Notes: generated from the sequence alone by a model not told the origin. A stretch of 64,000 bases of DNA from Streptomyces griseus (GCF_001715295.1 NZ_MDKB01000002.1:618499-682498), one strand, 5' to 3'. Shown: positions 50,724 through 59,607, counted from the first letter of the stretch. Program-made: numbers and translations.

Positions 50724-52189
50724 GTCCGGTTTCTCCTTGTGGAAGGTGTATGCGGTGCGAGGGGAAGGCCCGCGGCGTCGGCTCCGCGGGACTGGGCGTC
50801 CACGGCCTGGACCGTGGCGTGGGCGGATGCCCGGGAGAGGGTGACCGATGCGTGGGTCAGCAACCCGAGGGCGGCGATTCCGCAGGCCAGGGCGGGTACG
50901 CCGCCTGCTCCGGCCTCCCGGACGACGGTGTCGACGGGCCGGGCGAGGAGGTCGAGGCCGGGCAACCGCCCGGCCAGGACGAGGAAGGGGGCCGCCACTT
51001 CGACGGCGCAGGCGGCCGCGAGCCCGGTCGCGGCGGGTTCCGGAAAGCCGTGGACGGCGAGCAGACGGGCCAGCAGGAGCAGGACGCCGAGGGCGGCCGG
51101 GGCGAGGAGGGCGCCGTCGCCTCCGTAGCCGAGACCGGCGAGGTACACCAGTGCGGTCGTCGCGCACAGGAAGAGTGCGACGACTCCGAGGAGCAGGAGG
51201 CGCACCCCGGCGCCGAAGTCCGCCAGTGCGTGGCTTCCCGTCAGCCGGTGGCGCGCGCCTACGGAGAACAGGTGGGCGCACCAGGCAGCGGGTGCCACGG
51301 CCAGGGCGAGTCCGAGCAGCGGGGCGGGGGCGGCGTTCCAGTGGCCGTCGGGGCCGCCGCTGATGACCTGGTCGAGCAGGTCCTCGCCGTACACCGCGTA
51401 CCCGAGGAGCCAACAGACGAGGAGCGTCACACCACCGCTCCCGTCCGGGGCGCGCAGCGGGCCGGTGCGCAGGCAGAGCCGGAGCCCGAGGAGGACGAGC
51501 AGCGCCCCTGCGGCGGTCACCGCGAGGCGCGACCCCCCTCCGAGCACCCCTTCGGTACCCCGCAGCACCGCGGCGGTGGCGAGGCACGCGGCGCCGGGCA
51601 GCAGGGCGCGCAGCGTCCAGCCGGCCCGCGCCTCGGTGCCCGGCCGCCGGCGCGGGCCCGGGTACGGGGGCGGGCCGGGGCGCTCCGGCCGGGGCGCGCG
51701 GGCGTAGAGCTCCTCGGCCAGCGAGAAGACGTCGCGGTGCCGGTAGCGGGCGGCGGCGCGGTCGGTGAGCCCGTGCGCCTCCAGTCCCGCGGCGATCTCC
51801 AGAGGGTCCACGGCCCGCTCGCACAGTTCCCGGTGCCGGTGCAGGAGCACCGTGACGGGGTCGGCGGATCCGCGACGCACGAGGGGCCTGCGCGCCGGGT
51901 GGTACGCGATCTCGGGGGCCCGCACGGCCGGCGGGAGTACCTCGGCGCCCCCGCCGGAGCTCCCGACGGCGTCCGGGGCCCGCCCGGGGACACCGACCGG
52001 TCCGGGGTGTTTCCCGTCCCCGGCGGGTTCTCCAGGGGCCGCGGAGCCGATCACCCCGGCAGGGGGCGTCCCGGGGGCGCCGGGTTCCCGGGGCTCCGGT
52101 TCCCGCGCGTCCCGGCCCGGGCCGGTGGCGTCGGCCGGTCCCCCCGGCTGGGCTCCGCCGTGGGCGTGGCCGGCCGCGTCGTCACGCAT
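50720..52189 (-). CDS. Polytopic membrane protein of the polysaccharide operon
   Basis: 489-residue protein. Residues 1-85 are Gly/Pro/Asp-rich and disordered; residues about 90-170 form a helical cytosolic segment (PVTVLLHRHRELCERAVDPLEIAAG). About ten hydrophobic segments follow (for example LLVLLGLRLCLRTG, LLLLGVVALFLCATTALVYLAG, ALGVLLLLARLLAVHGF). I do not recognise a family; it is not obviously PelG or a Wzx/Wzy protein, but its place between a PelF-like transferase and an epimerase makes an exporter or polymerase role plausible. Start ATG 52189 overlaps the transferase stop by eight bases. Confidence 0.7.
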   Translation of the reverse strand: MRDDAAGHAHGGAQPGGPADATGPGRDAREPEPREPGAPGTPPAGVIGSAAPGEPAGDGKHPGPVGVPGRAPDAVGSSGGGAEVLPPAVRAPEIAYHPARRPLVRRGSADPVTVLLHRHRELCERAVDPLEIAAGLEAHGLTDRAAARYRHRDVFSLAEELYARAPRPERPGPPPYPGPRRRPGTEARAGWTLRALLPGAACLATAAVLRGTEGVLGGGSRLAVTAAGALLVLLGLRLCLRTGPLRAPDGSGGVTLLVCWLLGYAVYGEDLLDQVISGGPDGHWNAAPAPLLGLALAVAPAAWCAHLFSVGARHRLTGSHALADFGAGVRLLLLGVVALFLCATTALVYLAGLGYGGDGALLAPAALGVLLLLARLLAVHGFPEPAATGLAAACAVEVAAPFLVLAGRLPGLDLLARPVDTVVREAGAGGVPALACGIAALGLLTHASVTLSRASAHATVQAVDAQSRGADAAGLPLAPHTPSTRRNRT

Positions 52190-53966
52190 CCCCGTCCCCC
52201 GTCCGGACCGCGCCCGCACGGACGCCCTCGGCCCCGAGCGCCCACCCGGGTCTCCGGGGCGTCCCGGAGGCGACCGGCTCCTGAGGCCGCCGGTCCAGCA
52301 CGTGCGCCTCGGGGGGCGTCGCGAAGGGGCGGGGCGGGGCCGTGCGGTCCTCGCCCCCCGCCCCGGCCGCCCACCGGGCCGGGGCGTGTGCCATCAGGTC
52401 CAGGTAGATACCGCGAAACGCCGCGATGCTCTGCTCGACGGTGAAGAGTTCGAGTGCGCGGGCGCGCGCCGCGGCGCCCAGGCGTGCACGGCGCGCGGGG
52501 TCCCGGAGCAGTGCGACGCAGGCGTCCGCGAGCGCCCGGGGGTCGCGCGGCGGTACCACCAGCCCGGTGCCGCCGACGACCTCCACCACCGCGCCCACGT
52601 CCGTCGACACGGTGGCCCGGCCGCAGAACATCGCCTCGACCAGGCTGACGGGGAAGCCCTCCACGACGCCGGACAGGACGACGACCCCGCCGGCCGCGTA
52701 GGCCCCGGCGAGGTCGGGCACCCCGGGTGCGCCGATCTCCTCGAAGGTGACCGGGTTGCCGCCGGCCGCGTGCGCGTCCGTGGCCTCGTCGGGGAAGAGC
52801 CGTGCGGCGAGTGCCGTGCCGTGGGCGAGGTACGCCTCGCCCACGGATCCCTGCGCCGGAGCGCCGAAGACACGCAGCCGGGCGCCGGGTTCGGCCCGGC
52901 GCACCTCGGCGAATGCGTGCAGCAGGGCGACCAGGTCCTCGACGGGCTCGATGCGCCCGATCCACACCAGGGTGTCCGGGCCGCCGTGGTCCTCGCCCTC
53001 GCCCACGGCACGGAAGCGTTCCGCCTCCATGCCCGGGTAGACCGTGCGCAGCTTCTCGCGGGCGGCCCCGCAGCGCTCCTGCCACCGCCGGACGTGGGCG
53101 GTGCCGGGCGTGATCACCGCGGCCTGCCGGTAGACCTCGGAGGCCAGGAGCCCGTGGAAGCCGGCCAGGAGGGCGCGCACCGGCGCGCTCGACGGCGTTC
53201 CGGGCGCGGCGAGGTAGTGCGTCCGCAGCGGCACCTGGTGTTCCGTGACGAGCAGGGGGACGCCGAAGAAGCGTTTGGCCAGCAGCCCCGGCACGGCGGC
53301 GGCGCCGGAGGCCGCGTGGCAGAGGTCGACCGCCGCGAGCCCGTCCTCGCCGTACCAATCGAGGGAAAGGGGGCGCAGCGCGCGCTCCAGTGCGGAGGCG
53401 AAGGCGAGGTGGTCGGGGACGGTGGCGTCGTGGACGGTCCGTCCCCCGCCCGGGGCGCGACAGGCCGACTCGACGATGCGCACGGTCGCCTCGGAGCGCA
53501 GGGCGGTGGGCAGGCCGCCGCCCTCACGGGCCAGTTCGGCGAGGCCGTAGAAGCCCTCCGTGAAGAGATCCGCCGCCGCGGTGTCCGCGCCGCCCGGCGC
53601 CGTGGCGGTCCGCGTGCCGGCGCGGACGGCACCGACGAGCGCCGTCATGTGCGCGGTGAAGCGCTGCCTGTCCCGCCGCCCGTAGGAGCGCCCGAGACCG
53701 GTGGCGAGCCGGCCCGTCAGGCCACGGGGGCGGTCTCCGCGGTGGGCGCCCCCGCCGTCCGTCCACGGCGGCGCCTTCCGCACCCGGCCGATCCGGTCCG
53801 GAAGTCCGCCCCGTCCCTGCTGTTCCTGGTGGGCCGAGCGGCCGAGGGCGAAGAGGCCGAACTCATGCTGGGGAAGCCCGTGCACCAGGCGGTCGCACCA
53901 GAGTCCGGACTCACCTGCCGCATACGCGTGAACACCTTCCGTGAGGAGTCCGATCCGCACAAGCAC
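52182..53966 (-). CDS. PelF-like (DUF3492) GT4 glycosyltransferase
   Basis: 594-residue GT-B glycosyltransferase. The N-terminal DUF3492 part (VRIGLLTEGVHAYAAGESGLWCDRLV, then DLCHAASGAAAVPGLLAKRFFGVPLLVTEHQ, LRTHYL) matches PelF, the cytoplasmic transferase that makes the Pel polymer from UDP-GalNAc/GlcNAc. The C-terminal half has the GT4 donor site: WIGRIEPVEDLVALLHAF and SGVVEGFPVSLVEAMFCG followed by VGAVVEVV. The last 70 residues are Pro/Gly-rich. GTG 53966 has GGAGG nine bases upstream. First gene of the operon. Confidence 0.85.
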   Translation of the reverse strand: MLVRIGLLTEGVHAYAAGESGLWCDRLVHGLPQHEFGLFALGRSAHQEQQGRGGLPDRIGRVRKAPPWTDGGGAHRGDRPRGLTGRLATGLGRSYGRRDRQRFTAHMTALVGAVRAGTRTATAPGGADTAAADLFTEGFYGLAELAREGGGLPTALRSEATVRIVESACRAPGGGRTVHDATVPDHLAFASALERALRPLSLDWYGEDGLAAVDLCHAASGAAAVPGLLAKRFFGVPLLVTEHQVPLRTHYLAAPGTPSSAPVRALLAGFHGLLASEVYRQAAVITPGTAHVRRWQERCGAAREKLRTVYPGMEAERFRAVGEGEDHGGPDTLVWIGRIEPVEDLVALLHAFAEVRRAEPGARLRVFGAPAQGSVGEAYLAHGTALAARLFPDEATDAHAAGGNPVTFEEIGAPGVPDLAGAYAAGGVVVLSGVVEGFPVSLVEAMFCGRATVSTDVGAVVEVVGGTGLVVPPRDPRALADACVALLRDPARRARLGAAARARALELFTVEQSIAAFRGIYLDLMAHAPARWAAGAGGEDRTAPPRPFATPPEAHVLDRRPQEPVASGTPRRPGWALGAEGVRAGAVRTGDGDA

Positions 53967-54149
53967 ACCCCCGATCCTCCGTGTGGGCGGCCGCCGTTGA
54001 TCGGCGACTCGCAGCGGGACGACCGTAAGCGGACGCGACGGTGGTGCGACGGACGGTTGTCCGTCGCACCACCGAAAGGGGTGAACCGCCGTAACTTTCC
54101 CGCCGCGGTCGCGTTCTGTCGCGGCACAAGGCGGTCCGGTTACGCCGCG
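53967..54149. other. Promoter region of the polysaccharide operon and 3' region of the ABC remnant
   Basis: 183 bases between the GT4 start and the end of the truncated ABC gene. It contains the strong hairpin listed separately. More AT-rich patches (GTAACTTTCCC near 54093) could hold the operon promoter, but no clear -35/-10 pair is seen. Confidence 0.4.
54039..54074 (-). terminator. Strong hairpin upstream of the polysaccharide operon
   Basis: A 14-bp perfect stem (54039-54052 with 54061-54074) with an eight-base loop. No T-tract follows. It lies downstream of the ABC remnant and about 75 bases before the GT4 start, so it may insulate the operon. Confidence 0.6.
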
Positions 54150-55067
54150 TCAGGCTGCGGCCAGCTCCTTGCGGGTCGCGCGGCGTCGCGCGGCCTGTGC
54201 GGGGTCGAGGGCGGGAACCGCCGCCAGGAGCTGCCTGGTGTACGGGTGCCGGGGCGCTCCGTAGACCTCGTCCACCAGGCCCTCTTCGACGATCCGGCCC
54301 CGCCGCATCACCGCGACCCGGTCGCTGACCTGCCGTACGACCGCCAGGTCGTGGGCGATGAAGACGAGGCCGATGCCCAGTTCCCGTCGCAGCTCCGCGA
54401 GGAGGCCGAGCACCTGGGCCTGGGTGGTGACGTCGAGCGCGGAGACGGGATCGTCGCACACGATCAGCCTGGGTCCGGCGGCGAGGGCACGCGCGATCCC
54501 GACCCGCTGGCGCTGTCCGCCGCTGAACTCGTGGGGATAGCGCTCGTACCGGTCCGCTTCGAGGCCGGCGCGTTCGAGGAGTTCGCGCACACGGTCCCGG
54601 ATCCGGCTCTCGTCCGTCTCCCCCGCGGCGCGGAGCGGATCGGCCACCGACTCGCCGACGGAGCGGCGCGGGTTGAGCGAGGCCACCGGATCCTGGAAGA
54701 CCATCTGGAGCTCGCGGCGGACCGGCCGGAGCGCCTTCTCCGACAGTGAGCCGATCTCGGTGCCCCCGTAGCGGAGACGGCCCGCCGTCGGATCGAGCAG
54801 CCGCACGAGCATGCGCCCGAGGGTCGTCTTGCCGCTGCCGCTCTCGCCCACGATGCCGAGCGCCTCGCCCGCGTGCACGGTGAGCGAGACCCCGTCCACC
54901 GCGGCGACGCGCCCGGCGCCCCGGCCGAACTCGCGCCGCAGGCCGACGGCTTCGAGCAGCGGCGCGTCTCCCGGGCGGGCGGCCCGCGGCCCGGGGACGG
55001 CGGCCACCCGCCGGGCGTCCACCCGGGGCACGGAGGCCAGCAGTTCGCGGGTGTACGGACAAGCTGG
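54150..55067 (-). pseudogene. Remnant of a fused dppD-dppF peptide ABC transporter ATPase (3' half)
   Basis: The C-terminal half is a complete DppF/OppF-type ATPase: Walker A GIVGESGSGKTTLGRML, Q-loop MVFQDPVASLNPRRSV, signature [15 protein letters not shown], Walker [15 protein letters not shown]-loop HDLAVVR and the peptide-transporter tail HPYTRQLLAAVP. Upstream in the same frame the residues PYTRELLASVPRVDARRV are the end of a first, DppD-type ATPase; everything before that is missing and the frame runs into the end of the DUF3152 gene. No permease or binding-protein genes are present. A product of about 293 residues from GTG 55031 could still be made, but without its partner domain it is most likely non-functional. 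Confidence 0.75.
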
Positions 55068-55080
55068 ACCTCGCCGCGGA

Positions 55081-56418
55081 TCAACTACCCGGATACACCC
55101 AGGGGTTGGGTCGGCACTTGATGCCTTCGAGCTCCAGTGTCTTGGTCTGCTGCTGCATCACGGGAGCGAGCGCCCCGGGAGTGCGGCAGCTCACGTGGTC
55201 GTGGCCCAGCCGATGGCCGACCTCGTGGTTGATCAGCATCTGACGGTAGATCAGCAGCTTGTCCGGGCCGAAGGTCGCGGCGCCCTGCGCCCACCGGTAG
55301 GCGTTGATCATGACGCGGTCCGTGGCGGCGGAGTCGCAGGAGACGTTGTCCTCGGTGGTGTCCAGGCCCGACTTCTCGCACCAGACCCCGGTGGTGCCCG
55401 GGCTGGCGAGCGTGATCACGAAGTCCGGTTCGCCGGAGGAGATCCGCTCGAAGGTCATGGCCCCGCCGTGCGCCCAGCTGCGGTCGTCGTTGAGCGTCTT
55501 CTGCACAGCCTCGGCGAAGAGTCCGGCGTCGAGGCCCAGCCCCTTCTCCACGTCGATCCGGTAGCGGTACTTGTGCCCCCGGCCCGGCGCCTTCGCCAGC
55601 CCCGGAACCGCGTCGAACTTCCCCGACGCCTTCAGGTCGGGCAGGAGCGGGTAGGGCTCGGCCATCTTCTCCGCGTACGACAGGGGCTTCACCGCAGGAC
55701 GGTCCGCGTCGGGGGTCGGCCGCTCCTCCGAGCGGGAGGCGTCCGCGGAGCCCTCACGGTCGGAGCCGGCCGTCCGCGAGGCGCCCGGGCCGCCCGAGGA
55801 CTTCTGTGCCACCTGGCCGGCCACCACCACGGCGAGCACCGTGACCACGGCCGCGGCGGCGATCCCGGTGAACGTACGGCCCTTCCCGCCCTTGCCGGCC
55901 TTGCCTTCACCGCCGTCCGGGGCGTCCTCGGAGCCGTCCGGGCCCTCAGGGGTCCCGGCGGCGCCACCGGCCTGTACGGGTGCCGCCCGGCGCGGGCCGG
56001 CCGCGTCGAACGCGTCGACGAACTCCCTGCGCGGGCCGGGCAGGGGCGGGGAGCCGACGGGGGGCCGCCCGGGCGCCGCCCGTCTGTCGGCCGCGCGCTG
56101 CGCCGCCTGCTGGGCCGACAGCTGCCGCGCCACGGCCTGCCGGGCGCGGACCTCCGGTCCGGGGCCGCCCGTCCCGTCGTACCGCGGCTGCGTGGCCGTT
56201 CCCCAGCCGCCTCCGGGCTCGTGCTGCTCGGGGTGCCCGCCGCGGGCCTGCGGGACGTCGTGGAACGGGGTGTGCCCGGTCCCGGCGGATGGAGTCGCGG
56301 CGTCCCGCCTGCGCCGCCCGCTGCCCGCGCGGGCCGCCTCGCCCTCCCTGTCGGCCGTGGCCGCGGCCCCCGCCTCGGCTCCGGCCGCCTCGGGCCCCTT
56401 ACGGCTGTGTCGTCCCAC
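55081..56418 (-). CDS. DUF3152 membrane-anchored metzincin-like protein
   Basis: 445-residue protein: a long disordered Ala/Arg/Gly/Pro N-terminus (about 1-170), one transmembrane helix (FTGIAAAAVVTVLAVVVAGQVA), a Ser/Asp-rich stalk, and a C-terminal DUF3152 domain predicted outside the membrane. That domain contains a zinc motif of metzincin shape, INHEVGHRLGHDH, plus four cysteines (GVWCEKSG, VSCDS, HVSCRT, IKCRPN) that could form disulfides. GTG 56418 follows the alpha/beta hydrolase stop by eight bases, so the two are coupled. Its 3' end sits 13 bases before the truncated ABC gene. Confidence 0.85.
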   Translation of the reverse strand: MGRHSRKGPEAAGAEAGAAATADREGEAARAGSGRRRRDAATPSAGTGHTPFHDVPQARGGHPEQHEPGGGWGTATQPRYDGTGGPGPEVRARQAVARQLSAQQAAQRAADRRAAPGRPPVGSPPLPGPRREFVDAFDAAGPRRAAPVQAGGAAGTPEGPDGSEDAPDGGEGKAGKGGKGRTFTGIAAAAVVTVLAVVVAGQVAQKSSGGPGASRTAGSDREGSADASRSEERPTPDADRPAVKPLSYAEKMAEPYPLLPDLKASGKFDAVPGLAKAPGRGHKYRYRIDVEKGLGLDAGLFAEAVQKTLNDDRSWAHGGAMTFERISSGEPDFVITLASPGTTGVWCEKSGLDTTEDNVSCDSAATDRVMINAYRWAQGAATFGPDKLLIYRQMLINHEVGHRLGHDHVSCRTPGALAPVMQQQTKTLELEGIKCRPNPWVYPGS

Positions 56419-56426
56419 GCCCCGGA

Positions 56427-57392
56427 TCAGCTCCCGCCGCGTTCGTCCAGCAACTCCCGGAAGGCCTGGGCGACCGCCTCCGGGTACTCCATCATCGCCA
56501 CGTGCCCCGCGTCGGGCAGTGTCAGCAGCCGCGAATCGCGGAAGGCCGCGGACGCTCTGCGTGCCATCCGGTACGAGACGAGCTGGTCCCTTCCGCCGTA
56601 CACCAGCAGGGACGGTGCGAGGACCCTCTCCGCCTGGCGCCACAGCCCGTGCTGTCCGCCCAGGGTGTAGGCATCGACGATGCCCCGGGCCGAGCGCGCC
56701 ATGGCGTCCCAGAAGTACGGCAGTTCCAGCCGCCGCTCCATCTCGGCCACCGCGTGACGGAAGGCCTCCTCGGAAATGCGCGCCGGATCGCCGTAACAGA
56801 GTGCCATGACACCCCGTGTGCGCTGTTCCGCGGTCCAGTCCCGGGTGAGCCGGGCGAACAGGGAAGCGACGCCCGGGAGTGCGAGCAGCCCGGTGGGTAC
56901 GGCGGGCCGCTGCACCCGGATCTCGGGCAGGGCGGGGGAAACGAGCGTCAGGGTGCGCACGAGGTCGGGACGGACCGCCGCGACCCGGGTGGCAACGGCA
57001 CCGCCGAGAGAGTTACCGAAAAGGTGAACGGGTCCACGCCCCCCGGCGTCCAGCAGCCGGATCACCGCGCGGGAGTGACCGGTGACCGAGTAGTTCCCGT
57101 CGTCCGGCGGCGGCGAGTCCCCGAAGCCGGGCAGGTCGACCGCTTCACCGTCGACCACGTCCGCCAGCATCGGCATCAACGCGGACCAGTTCTGCGAGGA
57201 ACCTCCCAGCCCGTGCACGAAGAGGGCCGGTGCGAGCCCCGCCGACCGCGCGGGCCGGGAGCGGACCGTCAGCGTGAGGCCCGGCAGCTCGACGGAGCGC
57301 AGCCTCTCGCCCTCCGTGACCCTGACGGCACTGACCATGGGGGCCACGGCGGCAGCGGCGTCGTGGGTACCGGGCAGCTCGGTCGAAGACAT
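56427..57392 (-). CDS. Alpha/beta hydrolase
   Basis: 321-residue soluble hydrolase: oxyanion HGLGGSSQNW, nucleophile elbow LFGNSLGGAVATRVA (Ser), acid in YGGRDQLVS (Asp) and histidine in PDAGHVAMMEYPEAV. Composition resembles the MhpC/BphD-type group, but the substrate cannot be predicted. First of a two-gene unit with the DUF3152 protein. Starts at ATG 57392. Confidence 0.85.
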   Translation of the reverse strand: MSSTELPGTHDAAAAVAPMVSAVRVTEGERLRSVELPGLTLTVRSRPARSAGLAPALFVHGLGGSSQNWSALMPMLADVVDGEAVDLPGFGDSPPPDDGNYSVTGHSRAVIRLLDAGGRGPVHLFGNSLGGAVATRVAAVRPDLVRTLTLVSPALPEIRVQRPAVPTGLLALPGVASLFARLTRDWTAEQRTRGVMALCYGDPARISEEAFRHAVAEMERRLELPYFWDAMARSARGIVDAYTLGGQHGLWRQAERVLAPSLLVYGGRDQLVSYRMARRASAAFRDSRLLTLPDAGHVAMMEYPEAVAQAFRELLDERGGS

Positions 57393-57502
57393 GCGGCAAT
57401 GTTACGAGATGATCACGTGACGGTTGATGTGTTCGCGGTCACAGGCCGCATAGCGTCCGGGAGGCGTTGCTCCTACGCTGCAAGGGAAGGAAGGGAGCCA
57501 CC

Positions 57503-57718
57503 ATGACGATCGACCCGAGCGATCCCGAGACCTTCGAGGAGCCCCGGCCCGACGAGCCGGACCCGGAGGCCCCCGAGGCCGACACGGCGGAGCAGCAGGC
57601 CGACGTCCAGCAGGAGAGCGACGAGCCGCTCACCCGGATCGACCCCGCCTCCGCGAACGAGGCGGACGCCGCGGAGCAGGCCCGCGTCGTCAGGCAAGAT
57701 GAGGACGATTACCGCTGA
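57503..57718 (+). CDS. Small acidic disordered protein
   Basis: 71 residues, about a third Asp/Glu, with repeated EAP/ADTAEQQAD patterns and the tail ARVVRQDEDDYR. No domain or membrane segment. ATG 57503 has GGAAGGAAGGGAG upstream, a strong ribosome binding site. Third positions are strongly G/C, as in real genes here. Function unknown. Confidence 0.75.
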   Translation: MTIDPSDPETFEEPRPDEPDPEAPEADTAEQQADVQQESDEPLTRIDPASANEADAAEQARVVRQDEDDYR

Positions 57719-57887
57719 TACGCCCCTTTTCCTGCCGTGACCAGGCAGATCTGTGGCTACCGCAGCCGTCCGGTCCGTGAAATTCTGCGTCCGCGCCGCG
57801 CGCACCCGGGTTACTCAAAAGTACGATGGCCGCATGGCGCAGTGTGCACGGTTTTCGCTGCGTTCGATCACACACTTGGGAGGCGGC

Positions 57888-58529
57888 GTGACAGCCATCG
57901 AGCAGACAGAGGCAGCGCGCCCGCGGGGCACCCGCCTGCCCCGCCGCGCCCGCCGCAATCAGCTGCTGGGCGCTGCGCAGGAGGTTTTCGTCGCGCAGGG
58001 CTACCACTCGGCCGCGATGGACGACATCGCCGAGCGTGCCGGGGTCAGCAAGCCGGTGCTCTACCAGCACTTCCCGGGCAAGCTGGAGCTCTACCTGGCC
58101 CTCCTGGACCAGCACTGCGAGGCGCTGCTCCAGGCGGTCCGCACGGCGCTGGCCTCGACGACGGACAACAAGCTGCGCGTGGCGGCGACGATGGACGCCT
58201 ACTTCGCGTACGTGCAGGACGAGGGCGGCGCTTTCCGTCTGGTGTTCGAGTCCGATCTGACCAACGAGCCGGCGGTGCGCGAGCGGGTCGACCGCGTCTC
58301 GCTGCAGTGCGCGGAGGCGATCTCGGACGTCATCGCGGGTGACACGGGCCTGTCCAAGGACGAGTCGATGCTGCTCGCGGTCGGTCTCGGCGGCGTCTCG
58401 CAGGTGGTGGCGCGCTACTGGCTCTCCAGTCGTTCCGCCATCCCGCGCGACACGGCGGTCCAGCTGCTGACCTCGCTCGCCTGGCGCGGCATCGCGGGAT
58501 TCCCGCTGCACGGCATCGATCAGCACTGA
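57888..58529 (+). CDS. TetR-family transcriptional regulator
   Basis: 213-residue regulator: N-terminal helix-turn-helix LLGAAQEVFVAQGYHSAAMDDIAERAGVSKPVLYQHFPGK-type region (residues about 25-70) followed by an all-helical ligand domain. GTG 57888 has GGGAGG five bases upstream and removes an implausible N-terminal extension. No divergent target is adjacent; the ligand is unknown. The next gene (DUF3107) follows 157 bases later on the same strand. Confidence 0.9.
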   Translation: MTAIEQTEAARPRGTRLPRRARRNQLLGAAQEVFVAQGYHSAAMDDIAERAGVSKPVLYQHFPGKLELYLALLDQHCEALLQAVRTALASTTDNKLRVAATMDAYFAYVQDEGGAFRLVFESDLTNEPAVRERVDRVSLQCAEAISDVIAGDTGLSKDESMLLAVGLGGVSQVVARYWLSSRSAIPRDTAVQLLTSLAWRGIAGFPLHGIDQH

Positions 58530-58686
58530 TCACGCTCGCCGTGGGGCCGGTCCGCGGCGAGTCCCGGCGGCGGTGTTCGCTGCGGGCGTTGCCGGTCGAC
58601 CCGTGGTCGCTCCCTTCACCGGGCTAATGTGTGCTGCGTACGGCGCGGTTCACCGCGCAGAGACGGACCGTCGGAGGGACATAGCC

Positions 58687-58914
58687 GTGGAGGTCAAGAT
58701 CGGGGTGCAGCACACGCCCCGGGAGATCGTTCTGGAGAGCGGGCTTTCCGCCGAAGAGGTCGAGAGCGCGGTCGGCGAGGCGCTCACCGGCAAGACGCAG
58801 CTGCTCAGCCTCACGGACGACAAGGGCCGCAAGGTTCTGGTGCCGACCGATCGGATCGCCTACGTCGAGATCGGCGAGCCCAGCGCCCGGCGGGTGGGCT
58901 TCGGAGCGCTGTAG
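58687..58914 (+). CDS. DUF3107 family protein
   Basis: 75-residue actinobacterial protein (EVKIGVQHTPREIVLESGLS, DDKGRKVLVPTDRIAYVEIG, RRVGFGAL). A beta-rich, ATP-binding-like fold has been proposed for the family, but its function is unknown. GTG 58687 is set by GGAGGG nine bases upstream. Followed directly by a very strong terminator. Confidence 0.9.
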   Translation: MEVKIGVQHTPREIVLESGLSAEEVESAVGEALTGKTQLLSLTDDKGRKVLVPTDRIAYVEIGEPSARRVGFGAL

Positions 58915-58931
58915 GTCGCCCGACGCAACGG

Positions 58932-58977
58932 ACAGAGGCGGAGGCCCGGCGGACGACCGCCGGGCCTCCGCCTCTGT
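58932..58977 (+). terminator. 21-bp terminator hairpin after the DUF3107 gene
   Basis: Perfect 21-bp stem (58932-58952 with 58957-58977) and ACGA loop, the longest perfect hairpin in the window. Confidence 0.85.
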
Positions 58978-59013
58978 GTGCGTGCCGCCCTCCGCCTCTG
59001 TGTGCGTGCCGCC
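58966..59013 (+). repeat. Tandem duplication of a 24-bp unit
   Basis: Two perfect adjacent copies (58966-58989 and 58990-59013). The unit starts inside the right arm of the terminator hairpin, so part of the arm is duplicated downstream. Confidence 0.85.
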
Positions 59014-59273
59014 CTCACCGTCGCGCAGGTAGCCCCCCGCCGTCGCGCGTGCGGGCCCCGCCGACGTGCGTACGGCCCCCTCAGTCGCCCAAGCCGCCCT
59101 GACCGGCCTGTGTGCGGCCCCACACCGTCGCGTGTTCGCCCTCTTCGTCGCCCGGGTCGCCCGAGTCGCCCGGTGGGGTCTCCGGGGCGCGGAGGAGGAT
59201 TGCGTCCTGCGGGCCCCGGGTAGTACGGCCTACGACCGACCGCCCGCCGTGCGATCAAGCGAGGTGACCTGCT
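59014..59273. other. Spacer with loose GTCGC/CGCCC-rich repeats
   Basis: About 260 bases containing repeated CACCGTCGCG, CCGTCGCGCGTGCG and CGCCCGGGTCGCCCGAGTCGCCCGG blocks. No gene is convincing: open frames encode only Arg/Pro/Ala repeats without a ribosome binding site. Confidence 0.4.
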
Positions 59274-59546
59274 GTGCTCTGGGAATTCATCGGCTCCGTG
59301 CTGCTGGGGCTGGCCCTGTCCTGGGTCGCGCTCCGCTCCCTGCCGGGCCGGCTGCCGGCCCACCGCACGGTGTTCCTCACCGGCGCGCTCGGCGCGCTGT
59401 TCGGCACATACCTGACGCACTCGACCCTGGGGCCCGGCTCGGTACTGGCGACCGGCGCGGGTGCCGTGCTGGTCGGGTCGGTGACCCTCTCCCTGCTGAT
59501 CCGCCCGCGCCGCCGGCGGCCGGTGCGGTCCGCGACGGCCCAGTAG
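59274..59546 (+). CDS. Small integral membrane protein
   Basis: 90 residues with three hydrophobic segments (EFIGSVLLGLALSWVAL, HRTVFLTGALGALFGTYL, ATGAGAVLVGSVTLSLLI) and an Arg-rich C-terminus. No family recognised with certainty; it resembles small three-helix transglycosylase-associated (YeaQ/GlsB) proteins in outline only. GTG 59274 has GAGGTGA six bases upstream. Confidence 0.75.
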   Translation: MLWEFIGSVLLGLALSWVALRSLPGRLPAHRTVFLTGALGALFGTYLTHSTLGPGSVLATGAGAVLVGSVTLSLLIRPRRRRPVRSATAQ

Positions 59547-59607
59547 ACGGGCCGCCACGGGCCGGGCGCCGGCCGGGCCCACGGGCCGGGCCGGCGCGGG
59601 ACGCCTC

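Noticed and set aside
58966..59013. CRISPR-like repeat
   Set aside because: Only two directly adjacent copies without spacers; it is a tandem duplication.
58860..59582. 240-residue minus-strand frame across the repeat-rich spacer
   Set aside because: Arg/Pro/Gly repeats, no ribosome binding site, and it overlaps two supported genes antisense.
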